64,000 nucleotides of DNA. Source: Microdochium bolleyi (taxonomy: Eukaryota > Ascomycota > Sordariomycetes > Xylariales > Microdochiaceae). The DNA is taken from the NCBI GenBank assembly GCA_001566295.1, contig KQ964246.1, positions 1,922,001 to 1,986,000 of the forward strand. Direction: 5' to 3'. Position 1 is the first letter of the stretch. Each line of letters starts with the position of its first letter. The position numbers were made by a program, and so were the translations under genes. The notes beneath the pieces are model-generated. The model was not told the origin of the DNA, did no database searches, and saw nothing but the letters and a program-made list of their open reading frames with translations. Shown piece after piece: positions 9,955 through 20,330 of the stretch.

Positions 9955-10605
9955 AGCTCGGCCTCTCCTAGCAGTCGAGGAGCTCTGAGGACGGAGGTGT
10001 GCCGGAATGTGACCTCACATGCTGTGATGGCCTCGTCCAAGGACAATTTCGAGCTCGGGAGAAGTGCTGCGTGATCTGGTGACAACCGTCTCTTGTCTGT
10101 TGAGGCCTTCGTGTCCAGAGACGATTCGTGCCTTGGTCACTATCGACAATAGATGTCGAGGGTGTACGGAGCTTCGTTTCGATTGCGGAAGCTTAAACGC
10201 TCGGCCATTCGTTGTTGACCTTTGGCTGATTACTTCCTGACTCGGGATGGGCGAACTGGCGACGCATCGGCAGCTCTAGCGTCCAACACGAGGGACCCCT
10301 GGCCAGCTTGGGACCGGGAGGCGGCGAGGCGGAAGGCGGTCTTGAAACCCCGGCGGGTTACGTAAGGCGGAGATCCCCTGCGCCTGCCCCTCGTTGCCGG
10401 CGCTCGAGGCCGCAACCCACCTTGGAATTTTTGGAGGGGACAGTGGGATGGCAGCCCGCACAGCATCGCCGCAATCGCTGTGACTCAGTCTGGGTGCAGA
10501 GACGAAGACTGCCCGCAACCACGCCTTCCGCGACATTTTCACCCGCAATCAAGAGCGACTTGGCGCGTCGACCACGTTGGCAAGCCCCGACTCGACCCAG
10601 CAATC
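9955..10605. promoter_or_regulatory. Divergent DSC4/FRS2 upstream region
   Basis: 651 bp between two start codons. It holds a TGACTCA core at 10481-10487, described separately. No other gene or repeat was recognised. Confidence 0.4.
10481..10487 (+). promoter_or_regulatory. TGACTCA, candidate Gcn4/CPC1 site
   Basis: The exact palindromic 7-mer core bound by Gcn4-type bZIP regulators lies about 120 bp before the FRS2 ATG. Aminoacyl-tRNA synthetase genes are known members of fungal cross-pathway control, so the position makes sense. A single 7-mer can also occur by chance. Confidence 0.45.
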
Positions 10606-12200
10606 ATGGCGGCCCCTACAAAGGACCTCACGTCCGAAATCCTCGCTGCCCTTTCTGACAAGGACTCGCTCTCCTCCAAGGATGCCTTCCCCAATATCGA
10701 GTTCGCCGAGCTCAAGGCCGCCCTTGATCGCCTTGGATCCCGTTTCATGGTCACATACAAGCAAATCGACCAGGAAGAAGCTGTGCTGCAGCCTGAGGGA
10801 CAGCAAGTGGCAGAGAACGGCAGCCACGAGGCCCGTGTCTTCGAAGCCCTTCGCCAAGCCGTCGAGGGTCTCTCGGTACAGGACCTGGAGAAGGCCATCG
10901 GCGACAAGACTGTGACCAAGGTCGGGCAGGGCAATGCATTCAAGGCGAAGTGGATTTCCAAGAACAAAGACGGCAAGCTTGTGGCATCGGTAGGTGGTTT
11001 AGTGAAGCAAACTTATGTCCACGTCGCACGACTAACACGGCTTCGCAGGTCGATTCGATTCAGGATGTCACTCGAGAGCAGCTCCAGACTGTTCAGAACA
11101 CACGTACGCACCCCGAAGCTTCAGTCATTGCTGCACTGAAGAAGCGCAACCTCATCAAGCTGCAAAAGATCATCAGCTTCGAGATTCAGAAAGGACCCAA
11201 GTTCGCGCTTGAGATGGTCAAGGAGGAGACGGATTTGACGGCCGACATGATCGAGTCGGGGGCGTGGAAGACGGCAACCTTCAAGCCGTATAACTTCAAT
11301 GCCCTCGGTGCCGACCAGCATGCCGGAGCGCTGCACCCGCTGATGAAGGTCCGCCACGAGTTCCGCAACATCTTCTTCGAGATGGGCTTCGAGGAGATGC
11401 CCACCAACAATTTCGTCGAGTCTGGATTCTGGAACTTCGACGCTCTATACGTGCCGCAACAGCACCCTGCTCGCGACTTACAAGACACTTTCTATATCTC
11501 AGACCCGAAGACGGCCGACAAGCCCCACGCGGTTGATGAGAGCGACAAGAAGGACTACGACACCTATTGGGACAATGTCAAGGCCGTACACGAGAACGGC
11601 AAGTTCGGCTCGATAGGCTACAGATACCCTTGGGCCGCCGATGAGTCTCTGCGGCTTGTCCTACGCACACACACCACCGCCATCTCTACTGCCATGTTGC
11701 ACAAGCTGGCCTCGCAAAGAGGTCCAGATGGCCGCCCGCCTCCTGCGCGGTACTTCTCCATCGATCGTGTGTTCAGAAATGAGACAGTCGACGCCACACA
11801 TCTTGCCGAGTTCCACCAAGTAGAAGGCGTCATTGCCGACTACGACCTGACGCTAGGCGGCCTCATGGAGTTCATGAAGATCTTCTTCACCAAGATGGGC
11901 ATCGAGGACCTGCGCTTCAAACCCGCCTACAACCCCTACACCGAGCCCAGCATGGAGATCTTCAGCTACCACAAGGGCCTCGGCAAACTGGTCGAGATCG
12001 GTAACAGCGGCATGTTCCGGCCGGAAATGCTCGAGGCCATGGGCCTACCCCCGGACATGAAGGTGTACGGCTGGGGCTTGAGTCTGGAGCGGCCGACAAT
12101 GATTAAGTACAAGATCTCAAATATCAGAGAACTCTTGGGTCACAAGGTCGACCTCAACTTTATTGAGAGGAACGCTGCCGTGCGGCTAGACAAGAATTAG
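10606..12200 (+). CDS. FRS2: Phenylalanyl-tRNA synthetase alpha subunit, cytosolic
   Basis: Exons 10606-10989 and 11049-12200 (phase 0, intron 59 nt) encode 511 residues. The enzyme charges tRNA-Phe as an alpha2-beta2 tetramer in the cytosol. The N-terminal 200 residues are the helical tRNA-binding extension with the VTKVGQGNAFKAKWI block. The class II catalytic core follows: HPLMKVRHEFRNIFFEMGF, the FVESGFWNFDALYVPQQHPA block, motif 2 around RVFRNETVDATHLAEFHQVE, GKLVEIGNSGMFRPEML and motif 3 GWGLSLERPTMIKY near the C-terminus. Length and the IRELLGHKVDLNFI end match the eukaryotic cytosolic alpha chain. No presequence is seen. The ATG in AATCATGGC context is the first in frame before the conserved N-terminus. 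Confidence 0.95.
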
Positions 12201-12513
12201 ACAAAAGGCTAGAGACAGCAGGCAAATAAGAGAACATTTTAAAGGAGGCGCTGATTGTTGCAACATGTACTACTCGTTCCTACAGAATATACCCCCTGAA
12301 CGAGTGCAAGCCGCCCCTGATCCATTTGCGCCGTGCGCGCCGTGCCTGTGTGAACCCTGGATGCGAAGAGATGTTCAGCACAACGCCACCAGAATATCAT
12401 GCTCGCTTGAGAGATATCAAGAAATGCTGCAATAACATGCGAAAGAGAGAAATATAACGCTGGTGGCAGACCGATGCATCGCTCAGTACCAATAATGTGA
12501 CCGAGGTTTTCTA
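12201..12513. other. Short convergent intergenic region
   Basis: 313 bp between the stops of FRS2 and the unrecognised minus-strand gene. I see nothing beyond ordinary 3' UTR sequence. Confidence 0.4.
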
Positions 12514-13416
12514 TCACCTGCCCTTACTAGCAGACCTGAACTCTTCCTCCTCAGCAGCAAGCGCAGCCAAGCGGGCCGCTTCAGCGATATCATCGGCGCT
12601 TGGTACGTCCGGCATGGGCGCCGGCGACTCGCAACCTCTAAGACCAATGAATCTGCCGAACTTGCGCCTCTTGCCCTCGATAGTGAGGTCCCCCGTCCAG
12701 CACACAGGGCGCGGGTACAGGCGAGACCACCGCGAGAGCTCTCGCTGGTGGTAGAACTGCGCCAGGTCGTCGAGCTGAGTTCCAGTGAGGAGGCGGTAGG
12801 CCAGCATGGTCCTTGGGAAGTCAGGGTGCACTCGTCCTGTGCAGACGTGGACAAGAGGGGCGAGCTTGCGCGAGAGGTGGTGCAGCTGGGCGAGGAACTG
12901 TGGGTTCTGAGCGCGTCGGCGGTTTGCGATCGTCGGTGGTCTTTGTGTGCTGAGACTTCCACGAGCAGCCTCTGGCACTGCTGCTATGGGTACGGCTTGA
13001 GCCGTCGTCGTCGATGTTCTGGTTGCTTCAAGCAAAGGATCGACTGGGCCAGGCAAAGTGATATCTTGTGTATTGTCAGATATTCCTCGTCTTTTTGGAA
13101 GTCTTTCCTGTTCGAGCGACGGCCATGTCGTGGCGCGCCGCTTCCGGCCTTTGTTCGCTTCGTGGCTATCTGCTGATATCGTGACCTGGTCCGACTCTGT
13201 GTCGCCAAATGTTCCCTGCGACAGCTCGCTGTTCTCTTTGTCCGCCCTGTGTTCCATCGGAAAGTCGTCATCGACACACATAGAGTTCTGCGGGTATTCT
13301 TGTGCACGGGTGAGGGCTTGGCTGGCTGTATAAGAGGAGAGAGCCTCCTCGAACAAGACTGGACTTGTAGGCGTGGCAGGGTGTCTTTCGTCGATAGGAT
13401 TTGCTTGCAAATTCAT
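12514..13416 (-). CDS. Hypothetical protein, conserved-looking C-terminal block
   Basis: I do not recognise this 300-residue single-exon protein. The N-terminal 150 residues are polar and low in structure, with basic patches that could be nuclear localisation signals (KGRKRRA near 91, PKRRG near 106). Residues 155-285 look folded: ANRRRAQNPQFLAQLHHLS, CTGRVHPDFPRTMLAYRLL, GTQLDDLAQFYHQ, then LYPRPVCWTGD and KRRKFGRFIGLRGCESP, followed by an Ala/Glu-rich helix. The density of aromatic, Gly and Arg residues suggests a real domain. The frame is open over its whole length with an ATG at 13416. A nuclear or DNA-related role is only an inference from the basic patches. Confidence 0.7.
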   Translation of the reverse strand: MNLQANPIDERHPATPTSPVLFEEALSSYTASQALTRAQEYPQNSMCVDDDFPMEHRADKENSELSQGTFGDTESDQVTISADSHEANKGRKRRATTWPSLEQERLPKRRGISDNTQDITLPGPVDPLLEATRTSTTTAQAVPIAAVPEAARGSLSTQRPPTIANRRRAQNPQFLAQLHHLSRKLAPLVHVCTGRVHPDFPRTMLAYRLLTGTQLDDLAQFYHQRELSRWSRLYPRPVCWTGDLTIEGKRRKFGRFIGLRGCESPAPMPDVPSADDIAEAARLAALAAEEEEFRSASKGR

Positions 13417-14532
13417 GAGGGTGGGTGTCTAGAGTTACTGGTGCGTGGTGTGAGCGGAGCTTGGTGTTGCAAGCAGCGTTGCGTGTGGATGAGTGCCGCT
13501 GACTCTGTGATGCACATGCGCAACTTTGTTTGCGACAGTGAGTGGATTCGGAGTCAGTGGCGATGATGTTGAGGTCGACTGTAGTGAAAATGCGAGTGGG
13601 AAGGTCGGCTGCCGTGCAAATAAGAACGGGAGTGTCGAATGCCGTCTAAGTAAGAGTGGAAGCAATAGCAATGAATCGACAATGAAGAGAGCAGGCGCCA
13701 ATCAAGGGTACGAATTGTTGGTACGCAGTAAACGTCGCGAGAATGGAGCTTCAACACGACAGACGCAATAGAAGACGATTTAAGATGATACGAATAATAG
13801 TAGGGGGGATCAAAAAAGAGAAACGTGATGATGCTGCGCAACCGCTTGAAACGCTGATGCATTTCGAGAGTGGGCTTCTCAATACCTCAGAAGGCACGTT
13901 TGCGGGAGGTGTGAGGCAATCGGAGATAGAGAGTACAACTGGTTAGGAGAGCCAAGGAAGCTCATGACCTGGACATAGTGAAAGATATAAGCACAAGCTT
14001 TTGAGCCATGACATCGCCTTAGTTCGTTGCATTGTGTTGGTGGTGCGAGAAGACGAACAATGAACTCGTGGGTGCAAGCCACGCAGAAAAGAGTCCTCGA
14101 CAAGGAAACGCCCTTATCCGAAACGTTGCTGTTGCTCGCTGGCGAACAGATTGGTGGAAGCGCTGAACAAGCCTGTCTCTCGAGTGAACAATATTGCTGG
14201 ACAAGGTGCAAAGGATGTGCAATCGGTGTCCCCGGGGCGCTTTGTCATGCGGATAGACGGATCTTTGAACGGATGGACGCACAAGCGAGCACGAACTAGA
14301 TAACAAAGGTGTTTGGGTGTTCGGACAACATTTCGGTTTCACATTAGATTTATGAAAGCCGTTGATAGCCTCCCAAAATAGCACGAGCGCACATAGCCGA
14401 CCAAACAGCTGGTCTCGGGAGCAATATCTCGATCCAAACGAACTGCTGCGGCTTTCAGTTTATTAGGCTCGCAGATGTTTCTTAGAGGAGTGTAGACAGC
14501 TCCTGGGATCGAGGCCGCAGGTTCTAGCTTGC
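13417..14532. other. Intergenic region upstream of the hypothetical gene
   Basis: 1.1 kb between two minus-strand genes, containing the promoter of the 300-aa protein and the 3' side of ORC3. An imperfect tandem repeat of about 30-36 nt lies near 13590-13656. Open frames have no family resemblance. Confidence 0.35.
13590..13656. repeat. Two imperfect tandem copies of a ~30-nt unit
   Basis: Two adjacent units share the pattern GAGTG, then GTCG, TGCCGT and AAxTAAGA (about 13592-13627 and 13628-13656), differing by small indels and substitutions. It is non-coding as far as I can see. Confidence 0.35.
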
Positions 14533-16931
14533 TTACAAGCCCTTCCACGCCAACTTTGCAACATGGTCGGCCTTTTTGCGTGTTTGCTTCACGAACCCCA
14601 TCGTCTTGAGTTCAGCTAGTGCGCGGTAGAAAAGGACCAGGGCCGTGCGCTCGTCCAGGCCATCTTCATTGTCTTCTCCGACAATGGCGAAGAATGCCGA
14701 CCACAGGTCCGCCACATTGATCAATGAGCCTGTCTCCAGGTACAGTTGGTACACGATCGCCGTGGCAGGCAGAGTCGAGGCGAGCTGGCCAGCCCCGGAT
14801 CTGCAGCACGTGCAGCCGAGATAGTCGTGTGGCTGTGACAGCGCGCGCTCGATGACAGCGCGTGGCCGTGGGACAAATACATCCCGATGTGGCGTTCTCC
14901 CATCGTAGAGCCAGATCTCATGGAAGACTCGCGCTTCAGCGGCGTCGACATGCAACAGTGCTCCAAGCTCAGCGACAAGTTTCTCGAGCAGATCAGTATA
15001 CTCTTTGTCTTCATCCGTCAATGCTGCTGTGTCCCGGCTCAGCTGGACCTTCTGCGCAACCACAGTCGTCCGAAGCACCTTCTTGTGGATGCTGTGCTTG
15101 CTTCGAAGTGTGTGGCCGTCTTCTTGGGTCCTGGCTAGCAGGTTTTCTATCGCAGCTGAAGTTGACTGCAGCAATTGGAGCGTTTCCTGGGCTTCGCCTT
15201 CCCAGCCTTCAAGCCCTAGAGCTTCGTCCCCTTCGCGGATCGTAAGCAGCAACTGGCCCAACAGATCGACCACTTGCGTAGGCTCCATGCGCGTCACAAA
15301 CTCTAGCGCATCAGAGTCCTCGCGGTCCAGCGTTGAGCCTTGCGACAAGACGTCCAGATACAACTCGCTGTATGTAACTGCATTCTCTTGTAAGTGCTCT
15401 AGCATCTTGGTGCTACGAAGAAGCTTGGTGCGCCAGGTGCGGAGCGTCCGAAGTCTATCTCCTACGAAAGCCGCCAAGTAGTCGTTATCCGTTAGGAGTT
15501 TCTTTGCATGTTCGGCGTTGCCGTCTTGGATCGCCGTCTCTACGGCGTCCCGGAACGATTGAAGGGACCGCAGCAGGTCGAAATGCCCTTCTCTGAGCAT
15601 GCCCGTATCGGTATCATCGCACAACAAGAATGACAGTGGATTCGCATAGAAGTGGCACATGTGCAGATACTATCCGAGGGTTAGTCCAAACAGAGACTTT
15701 TGCCCGATTGAGTCAGCTTACCTTTAAAGAGCTCACAAGCACGGGTATGCCAGCAACTTGATCTTTTTGACGATCCAGCAAGCTCTGGGCGATATTCGCG
15801 CCAATCCGGAGTGGAACGTCGGCATGACTCACGGCGACTTTGAAGATTCTGTTGACAATAGATGCCGACTGTTCAACATCGAACTGTGCTCCGTGAAGAC
15901 ATCGGCATGTGGACTTTAGCAGCCTCGCTTGGAACAAATCCACTGATGTTGCTACTCCGAAGACCATGGCAAATGGTATACGGTCGAGCCAGGAACTGAG
16001 TTGAAGCTGTTGTCAGGACAAGTTCCAGGATTTCGGAGGTCGCCAATCCGCATCAACTTACTGCAGCAGATTGATTAGGTCAGACAATAGTCCGCCATCG
16101 AAGCCTTCGCTATCCTGGAATACGATGACGACTCTGCGACGCTCGACACTCTTCAAATGTACGTGGAGTGCCTCGAGATCATACTTTAGAAATTTGCGGC
16201 CCTGCGGGTTGTCAGTACTTCGATCGCAGGCATACAACACTGTGTGAACATGCGCTCACATCTCTTGATGTCGTCACCTCCACGTCCTCGTCGTCCAAGG
16301 CTCCTTTCGATACCGCGTTTTGAATGATCTTGGTCAAGGTAGACCTCAAGTTTGAGACGTCGCTGGATCGTAGCCTGACGACCAGGGAGTCTGCCCGGCT
16401 CTGCAACGAATCTGCGAGCTGCTCAAAGAGCAAATCTTGAGCCGCCATGTGGGCTCCAGTGATGATGAAGGCTGTTGGTATCTTGTCGCTTGGGATTTGC
16501 TCTGCTGCTGACTGAAGGAACCCCACGACTTCATCGAGTGTTCTGTGATTGGCGTCCCGCATAACTTTGTGGATGCGATCTTCTATCTGCTGCCATGGCT
16601 CCTCAAACAGTCTCTGGCGAAGCTGAATGGTGGATGGCTCCTCGCTGCTACCGCTTAGGGGTACAAAATGCCGTGGTGACTGGGCATCTTTGGTACTGCT
16701 CAACGCCGACACGCCCTTGGCGGTATCCCGAGGATTCTTCTTTGAGACCTTGCGCCGTTTCGTTGGTCTTTTGGAGCCATCCAAATCATTGTCATTGGGG
16801 TTGAAAATGTATGCAGCCTGTCTCAGGAGTTAGAGTCTGGATAGCATCACGCGTCGGGGATATGGATGCACGCGAACCTGGTGCTCAGTCTCCTGGATGG
16901 CAGCCGCCTCCAGCTCATTGTCGACCGCCAT
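14533..16931 (-). CDS. ORC3: Origin recognition complex subunit 3
   Basis: Five exons (16931..16878, 16817..16260, 16201..16062, 15995..15722, 15669..14533) give 720 residues, the usual Orc3 length. Orc3 is a structural AAA+-like subunit of the ORC that binds replication origins and loads MCM. Visible features are an N-terminal basic nuclear signal (GSKRPTKRRKVSKK), the degenerate AAA+ core with TAFIITGAHMAAQDLLFEQL in place of Walker A, RRRVVIVFQDSEGFDGGLLS as the Walker-B-like strand, SWLDRIPFAMVFGVATSVDL and a helical insert region; the C-terminal winged-helix part ends ALAELKTMGFVKQTRKKADH. The intron 4 boundaries were fixed by continuity (CA joined to T gives NLLHSWLDRIPF). It is divergent from the CIA84-like gene. 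Confidence 0.88.
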
Positions 16932-17412
16932 CAGCTGTTAGTTTGTAGTCGCGTTTTGGAATTCGGTGATGAGCGAAGCACGTGATCGTTTCACCGCAAC
17001 ACTGATGCTTGTCTATGTCTTGCTCATGGTTGAAGGAGTCGAACGTCGCATCCCTCCAATGGTGTATTGACATTAGTTGGCCTGGTAGCGCACGGTGCTC
17101 ATATGGTACCCGTAACGTGCAGGCGGTCGACGCGCGCCCATCTGCAGCTGCACGTATCGGAGTACCTACGCTAGCGGCAAGCCCCTGTCGCATTAGGTCA
17201 TCTCTACGGCTTGCGACTTATCGGTCTTGGCTACGCTTCAGGGTGGTGCAGCCACAGTCCTGTGTAAATTTCCAAGGGTCTGCCTCTGATAAGCAAGCAT
17301 CACTTCACCTACAGCCTTATCGTGACCCCAAACCACCAGCTCGAGGACTTCTCAGCGACTTTGACGACCACTGGATGCGCAGCACGACCCAGTTCTCGCG
17401 TCGATAGCGGCG
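16932..17412. promoter_or_regulatory. Divergent ORC3/CIA84-like upstream region
   Basis: 481 bp between the two ATGs. No RNA gene, repeat or strong known site was recognised. Confidence 0.35.
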
Positions 17413-19863
17413 ATGCCCTCAAGACACGTCCTCCTCGACTTCGGCACCCGCGACTTCATCTGCAGATCATGTCTTCACAACCTGCAGAAACCCGCCAGAC
17501 TCCCGCTCCCACGATGGATAGCCCGGCCGACCCCTCCACGTCGCCTGCTTGCGCGGCACTCTTCGACTGCCGCCCCTACTCAACCGAAGCGCGCGACACC
17601 GGCCGCACTCTCCGCCTCTGCATCCAACAATCAAGATGAGGACCGACGCAAGCTCATGGAGGCCCTGGGGCTTCTGTGCGATGACAAGGGTGTAAGCGTC
17701 AACTATTTCGAACAAGAAAAGGATGGCGAGATCCGTCGTTTGGCGTCGGCAGAAGCCTTCGGAAACTCCCTCCAGGGCGAACCGGTGGGCGGTGAAGGAA
17801 ATCTACAGGTCGAAGACATGCTACAACAGCTTGAGGAAGCTTCTCGCCTCTTCAAAATGCTCGAGCAAGTAGGCGGCAAGGATCAAGTCACCAAGCTCAA
17901 GAGACGTCTGGCTGCGGACATAGCTGAGGCTGAAGAGGACAACGACGAGACTGGCCTCGACTCTCTCGAAGACGCCACCGAGCCGATCTCTATCAGCGAG
18001 GAAGGATGGACTGGGAGCGATGCTCGGAGAGTTCAGAAGCTCAATCGCAAGCTGAAGCGCATTGCGTCCCTTGTCACACGGCAAGACGGCGCGGTTCCAG
18101 AGCACCAGCGCAGCGCACTGTGGAAGGCCTACATGAGTACTCGCAAGGCTCTCGTCTGCCGGCGCAACGCTGTTCCCGCCGCTACGTGGGAGCTTTTGTG
18201 GGAGGTACTCGCCAGCGGAGGCGAAAGCAACGGAAACCGCATGGCCCACATCGCTGTGTTGGCCAGGGACATGCAGAACTCTGGCGCAAGGCTGCACGAC
18301 GACCAACAGCTCTTGGCCATAGAAGCAATGTTCATCGACGGCCACGAAAAAGAAGCGATTGAGAACCATCGAAGGCTTGTGACGACGCTTGGTGCCAAGA
18401 ACACCACAGCTCTGGACTTCTGGCAGCTGGGCCTTCGCATGTACTGTCTGCTTGGCGATCTCGAGCGAGCGGAGAGAGTTGTTGATACCATTACCGAACT
18501 TCCAGGCACCAAGGATCCCCGCTTCCTCTTGCCATTCATTCGAGCTTGTTCGGAGAACTCATCCTCGGCTGAGGCGGGCTATAATGCTTACAGACGCCTT
18601 CGCGATATGCTAGGCGACGACATGACAATTGAGGATTACGACCAGATTACCGCATACTTCCTCACTGCGGACCAGGCCGACTACGCGCTGTGCATATTTG
18701 TCGACATGATGTCGTCCGGGTCGATCAATGTGAAGAGTACCGGGAAGCTGCCACCAACTGTGGCCAACCCATTCTTTTTTGGCAAATGGGTCAAGCGCCT
18801 CATTGGACTTGGTGAAGTAGAGAACGCTTATAAAGTATTCCTTCTGATGAAGAAGAAGGGAGTCATCCCGCGACCAGTGCAGGTCAATGGGTTGCTTGGC
18901 GCCTGGCTTCGTTCAAATTCTGGAGACTTCATGTCACAGGCTGATACAGTGGCCTGGGAAATGATCAACGCGCGAATCCAATTTGTCCAACTGCGGAAGC
19001 AAGCGACAAACTTCAGCTCAAATATTCACCTCACACCCTCAGGGAGTGGATGGCCGAGTGCGACGTTGGAAACATTCTCACTTCTTGCTGAGAGTTACAA
19101 CCAGCGCGGTCTGCACGCCAAGATGGAAGATCTCTGGAGAGCCTTCCGCCAGGCCGAGATAGCACCTGATGCGTTTATCATGAATCAGTTGCTCTTCTCG
19201 TACATCAAGGATGGCCAGGGCAGACAGGTGGTAGATGTCTATCGTGCTTTGACAGACGAGCACGAAATCAAGCCTGATCCGCTGACATTCCGGGCTCTCT
19301 GGATGGCGATTCCGGCAAATCGGCTATACACCATACGGAAGGCAGAGTTTCAGCAGCATATCCCGGAAGGTCGCGCATTGTTCGCCGCCATGGTCCACTC
19401 GGCCTCTACGTTCGAGGGGCAGGAATTTGACTACCAGCTTGCTCGGAAGATTGTGCATTCATTCCGCAAATTGGATGACAAAGTCGGCCTGCTGCAAGCT
19501 GTGCGCGGGCTTCGGGACGTTTTCGCATTCTCTCCTCCTGAGCCGCTCGTTCTAGAATTACTTGCCGACACAGTTGATTTGGAAAGGATGTCTAAGAATC
19601 CCCGCGCGCGGAAAGGCCTTCTGTTACATACTCAACGTATGAATCATTTCCTCGAGAGCAGACGACAGGAGCTGGAGGAAAGCGGCGACTTAAAGCCCGG
19701 CACATTGCTGGCTGGGCAAGCGAGACAGCACGCGCTGTGCGGATTCCTTGAGGAGAAGCTCATGGAATCCTGCACGACATCGGCACTGTACCCTTCAGGT
19801 ATAGAGAGTGCCTTGAGTGAAGCCGCACATCAGATGGGGCTTGTTGATGGTGCCACATCTTGA
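17413..19863 (+). CDS. Mitochondrial PPR-like protein, possibly complex I assembly factor CIA84
   Basis: A single exon codes for 816 residues. The first 65 residues are rich in Arg, Ser and Pro with almost no acids (FICRSCLHNLQKPARLPLPR), a good mitochondrial presequence. An acidic middle (about residues 160-195) is followed by long helical arrays. Segments near 335-430 (EAIENHRRLVTTLG; FWQLGLRMYCLLGDLERAER) and 555-632 (ETFSLLAESYNQRGLHAKME; DAFIMNQLLFSYIKDGQGRQ) have the paired-helix spacing of pentatricopeptide repeats. PPR proteins act on mitochondrial RNA or, for CIA84, in complex I membrane-arm assembly. Length, presequence and helical repeats fit CIA84, but I cannot exclude another fungal mitochondrial PPR protein, so no symbol is given. 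Confidence 0.85.
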   Translation: MPSRHVLLDFGTRDFICRSCLHNLQKPARLPLPRWIARPTPPRRLLARHSSTAAPTQPKRATPAALSASASNNQDEDRRKLMEALGLLCDDKGVSVNYFEQEKDGEIRRLASAEAFGNSLQGEPVGGEGNLQVEDMLQQLEEASRLFKMLEQVGGKDQVTKLKRRLAADIAEAEEDNDETGLDSLEDATEPISISEEGWTGSDARRVQKLNRKLKRIASLVTRQDGAVPEHQRSALWKAYMSTRKALVCRRNAVPAATWELLWEVLASGGESNGNRMAHIAVLARDMQNSGARLHDDQQLLAIEAMFIDGHEKEAIENHRRLVTTLGAKNTTALDFWQLGLRMYCLLGDLERAERVVDTITELPGTKDPRFLLPFIRACSENSSSAEAGYNAYRRLRDMLGDDMTIEDYDQITAYFLTADQADYALCIFVDMMSSGSINVKSTGKLPPTVANPFFFGKWVKRLIGLGEVENAYKVFLLMKKKGVIPRPVQVNGLLGAWLRSNSGDFMSQADTVAWEMINARIQFVQLRKQATNFSSNIHLTPSGSGWPSATLETFSLLAESYNQRGLHAKMEDLWRAFRQAEIAPDAFIMNQLLFSYIKDGQGRQVVDVYRALTDEHEIKPDPLTFRALWMAIPANRLYTIRKAEFQQHIPEGRALFAAMVHSASTFEGQEFDYQLARKIVHSFRKLDDKVGLLQAVRGLRDVFAFSPPEPLVLELLADTVDLERMSKNPRARKGLLLHTQRMNHFLESRRQELEESGDLKPGTLLAGQARQHALCGFLEEKLMESCTTSALYPSGIESALSEAAHQMGLVDGATS

Positions 19864-20330
19864 TTGGTGCAACTCACTACTTTGTACGATCCGACCTGTA
19901 CAATACTGTTTCATCACGACTTTACGACAACCTGATCATTGCATATACATACATGTACAACATATCTAGGAATCGACATACTACAATGTAGACGGGCGGT
20001 TGACTTTACTGCACATCAAGGATGCACTTACTACATTGACGTTGACTATATGACTAAGCCGGCCAGGTTTATCAGGTGGGGCGCTGGCGGATTGAGCATC
20101 GCATCTAGTCTTATCGATAGCACTATCGAAGCGAGCCATGGCCAGGACGGCAATCCCAGTGCACACAACTGGCGAATATCGAGCTGAAATTGAGCGACGC
20201 TGGCACAAATCGCCCCACGGGAAAAGTTGGGCGGCGGAGAGCCTCACTTCGGATATCACTACACAACACCATACAATCACCACAAACCGCGTCAAGCCTT
20301 TAAACATCCTAACTTCACGCAAAAGAAGAA
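19864..20330 (+). promoter_or_regulatory. RPP0 upstream region
   Basis: 467 bp between the CIA84-like stop and the RPP0 ATG on the same strand. The last stretch before the ATG (CTTCACGCAAAAGAAGAA) is an A-rich leader typical of highly expressed fungal genes. No other feature was seen. Confidence 0.35.
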
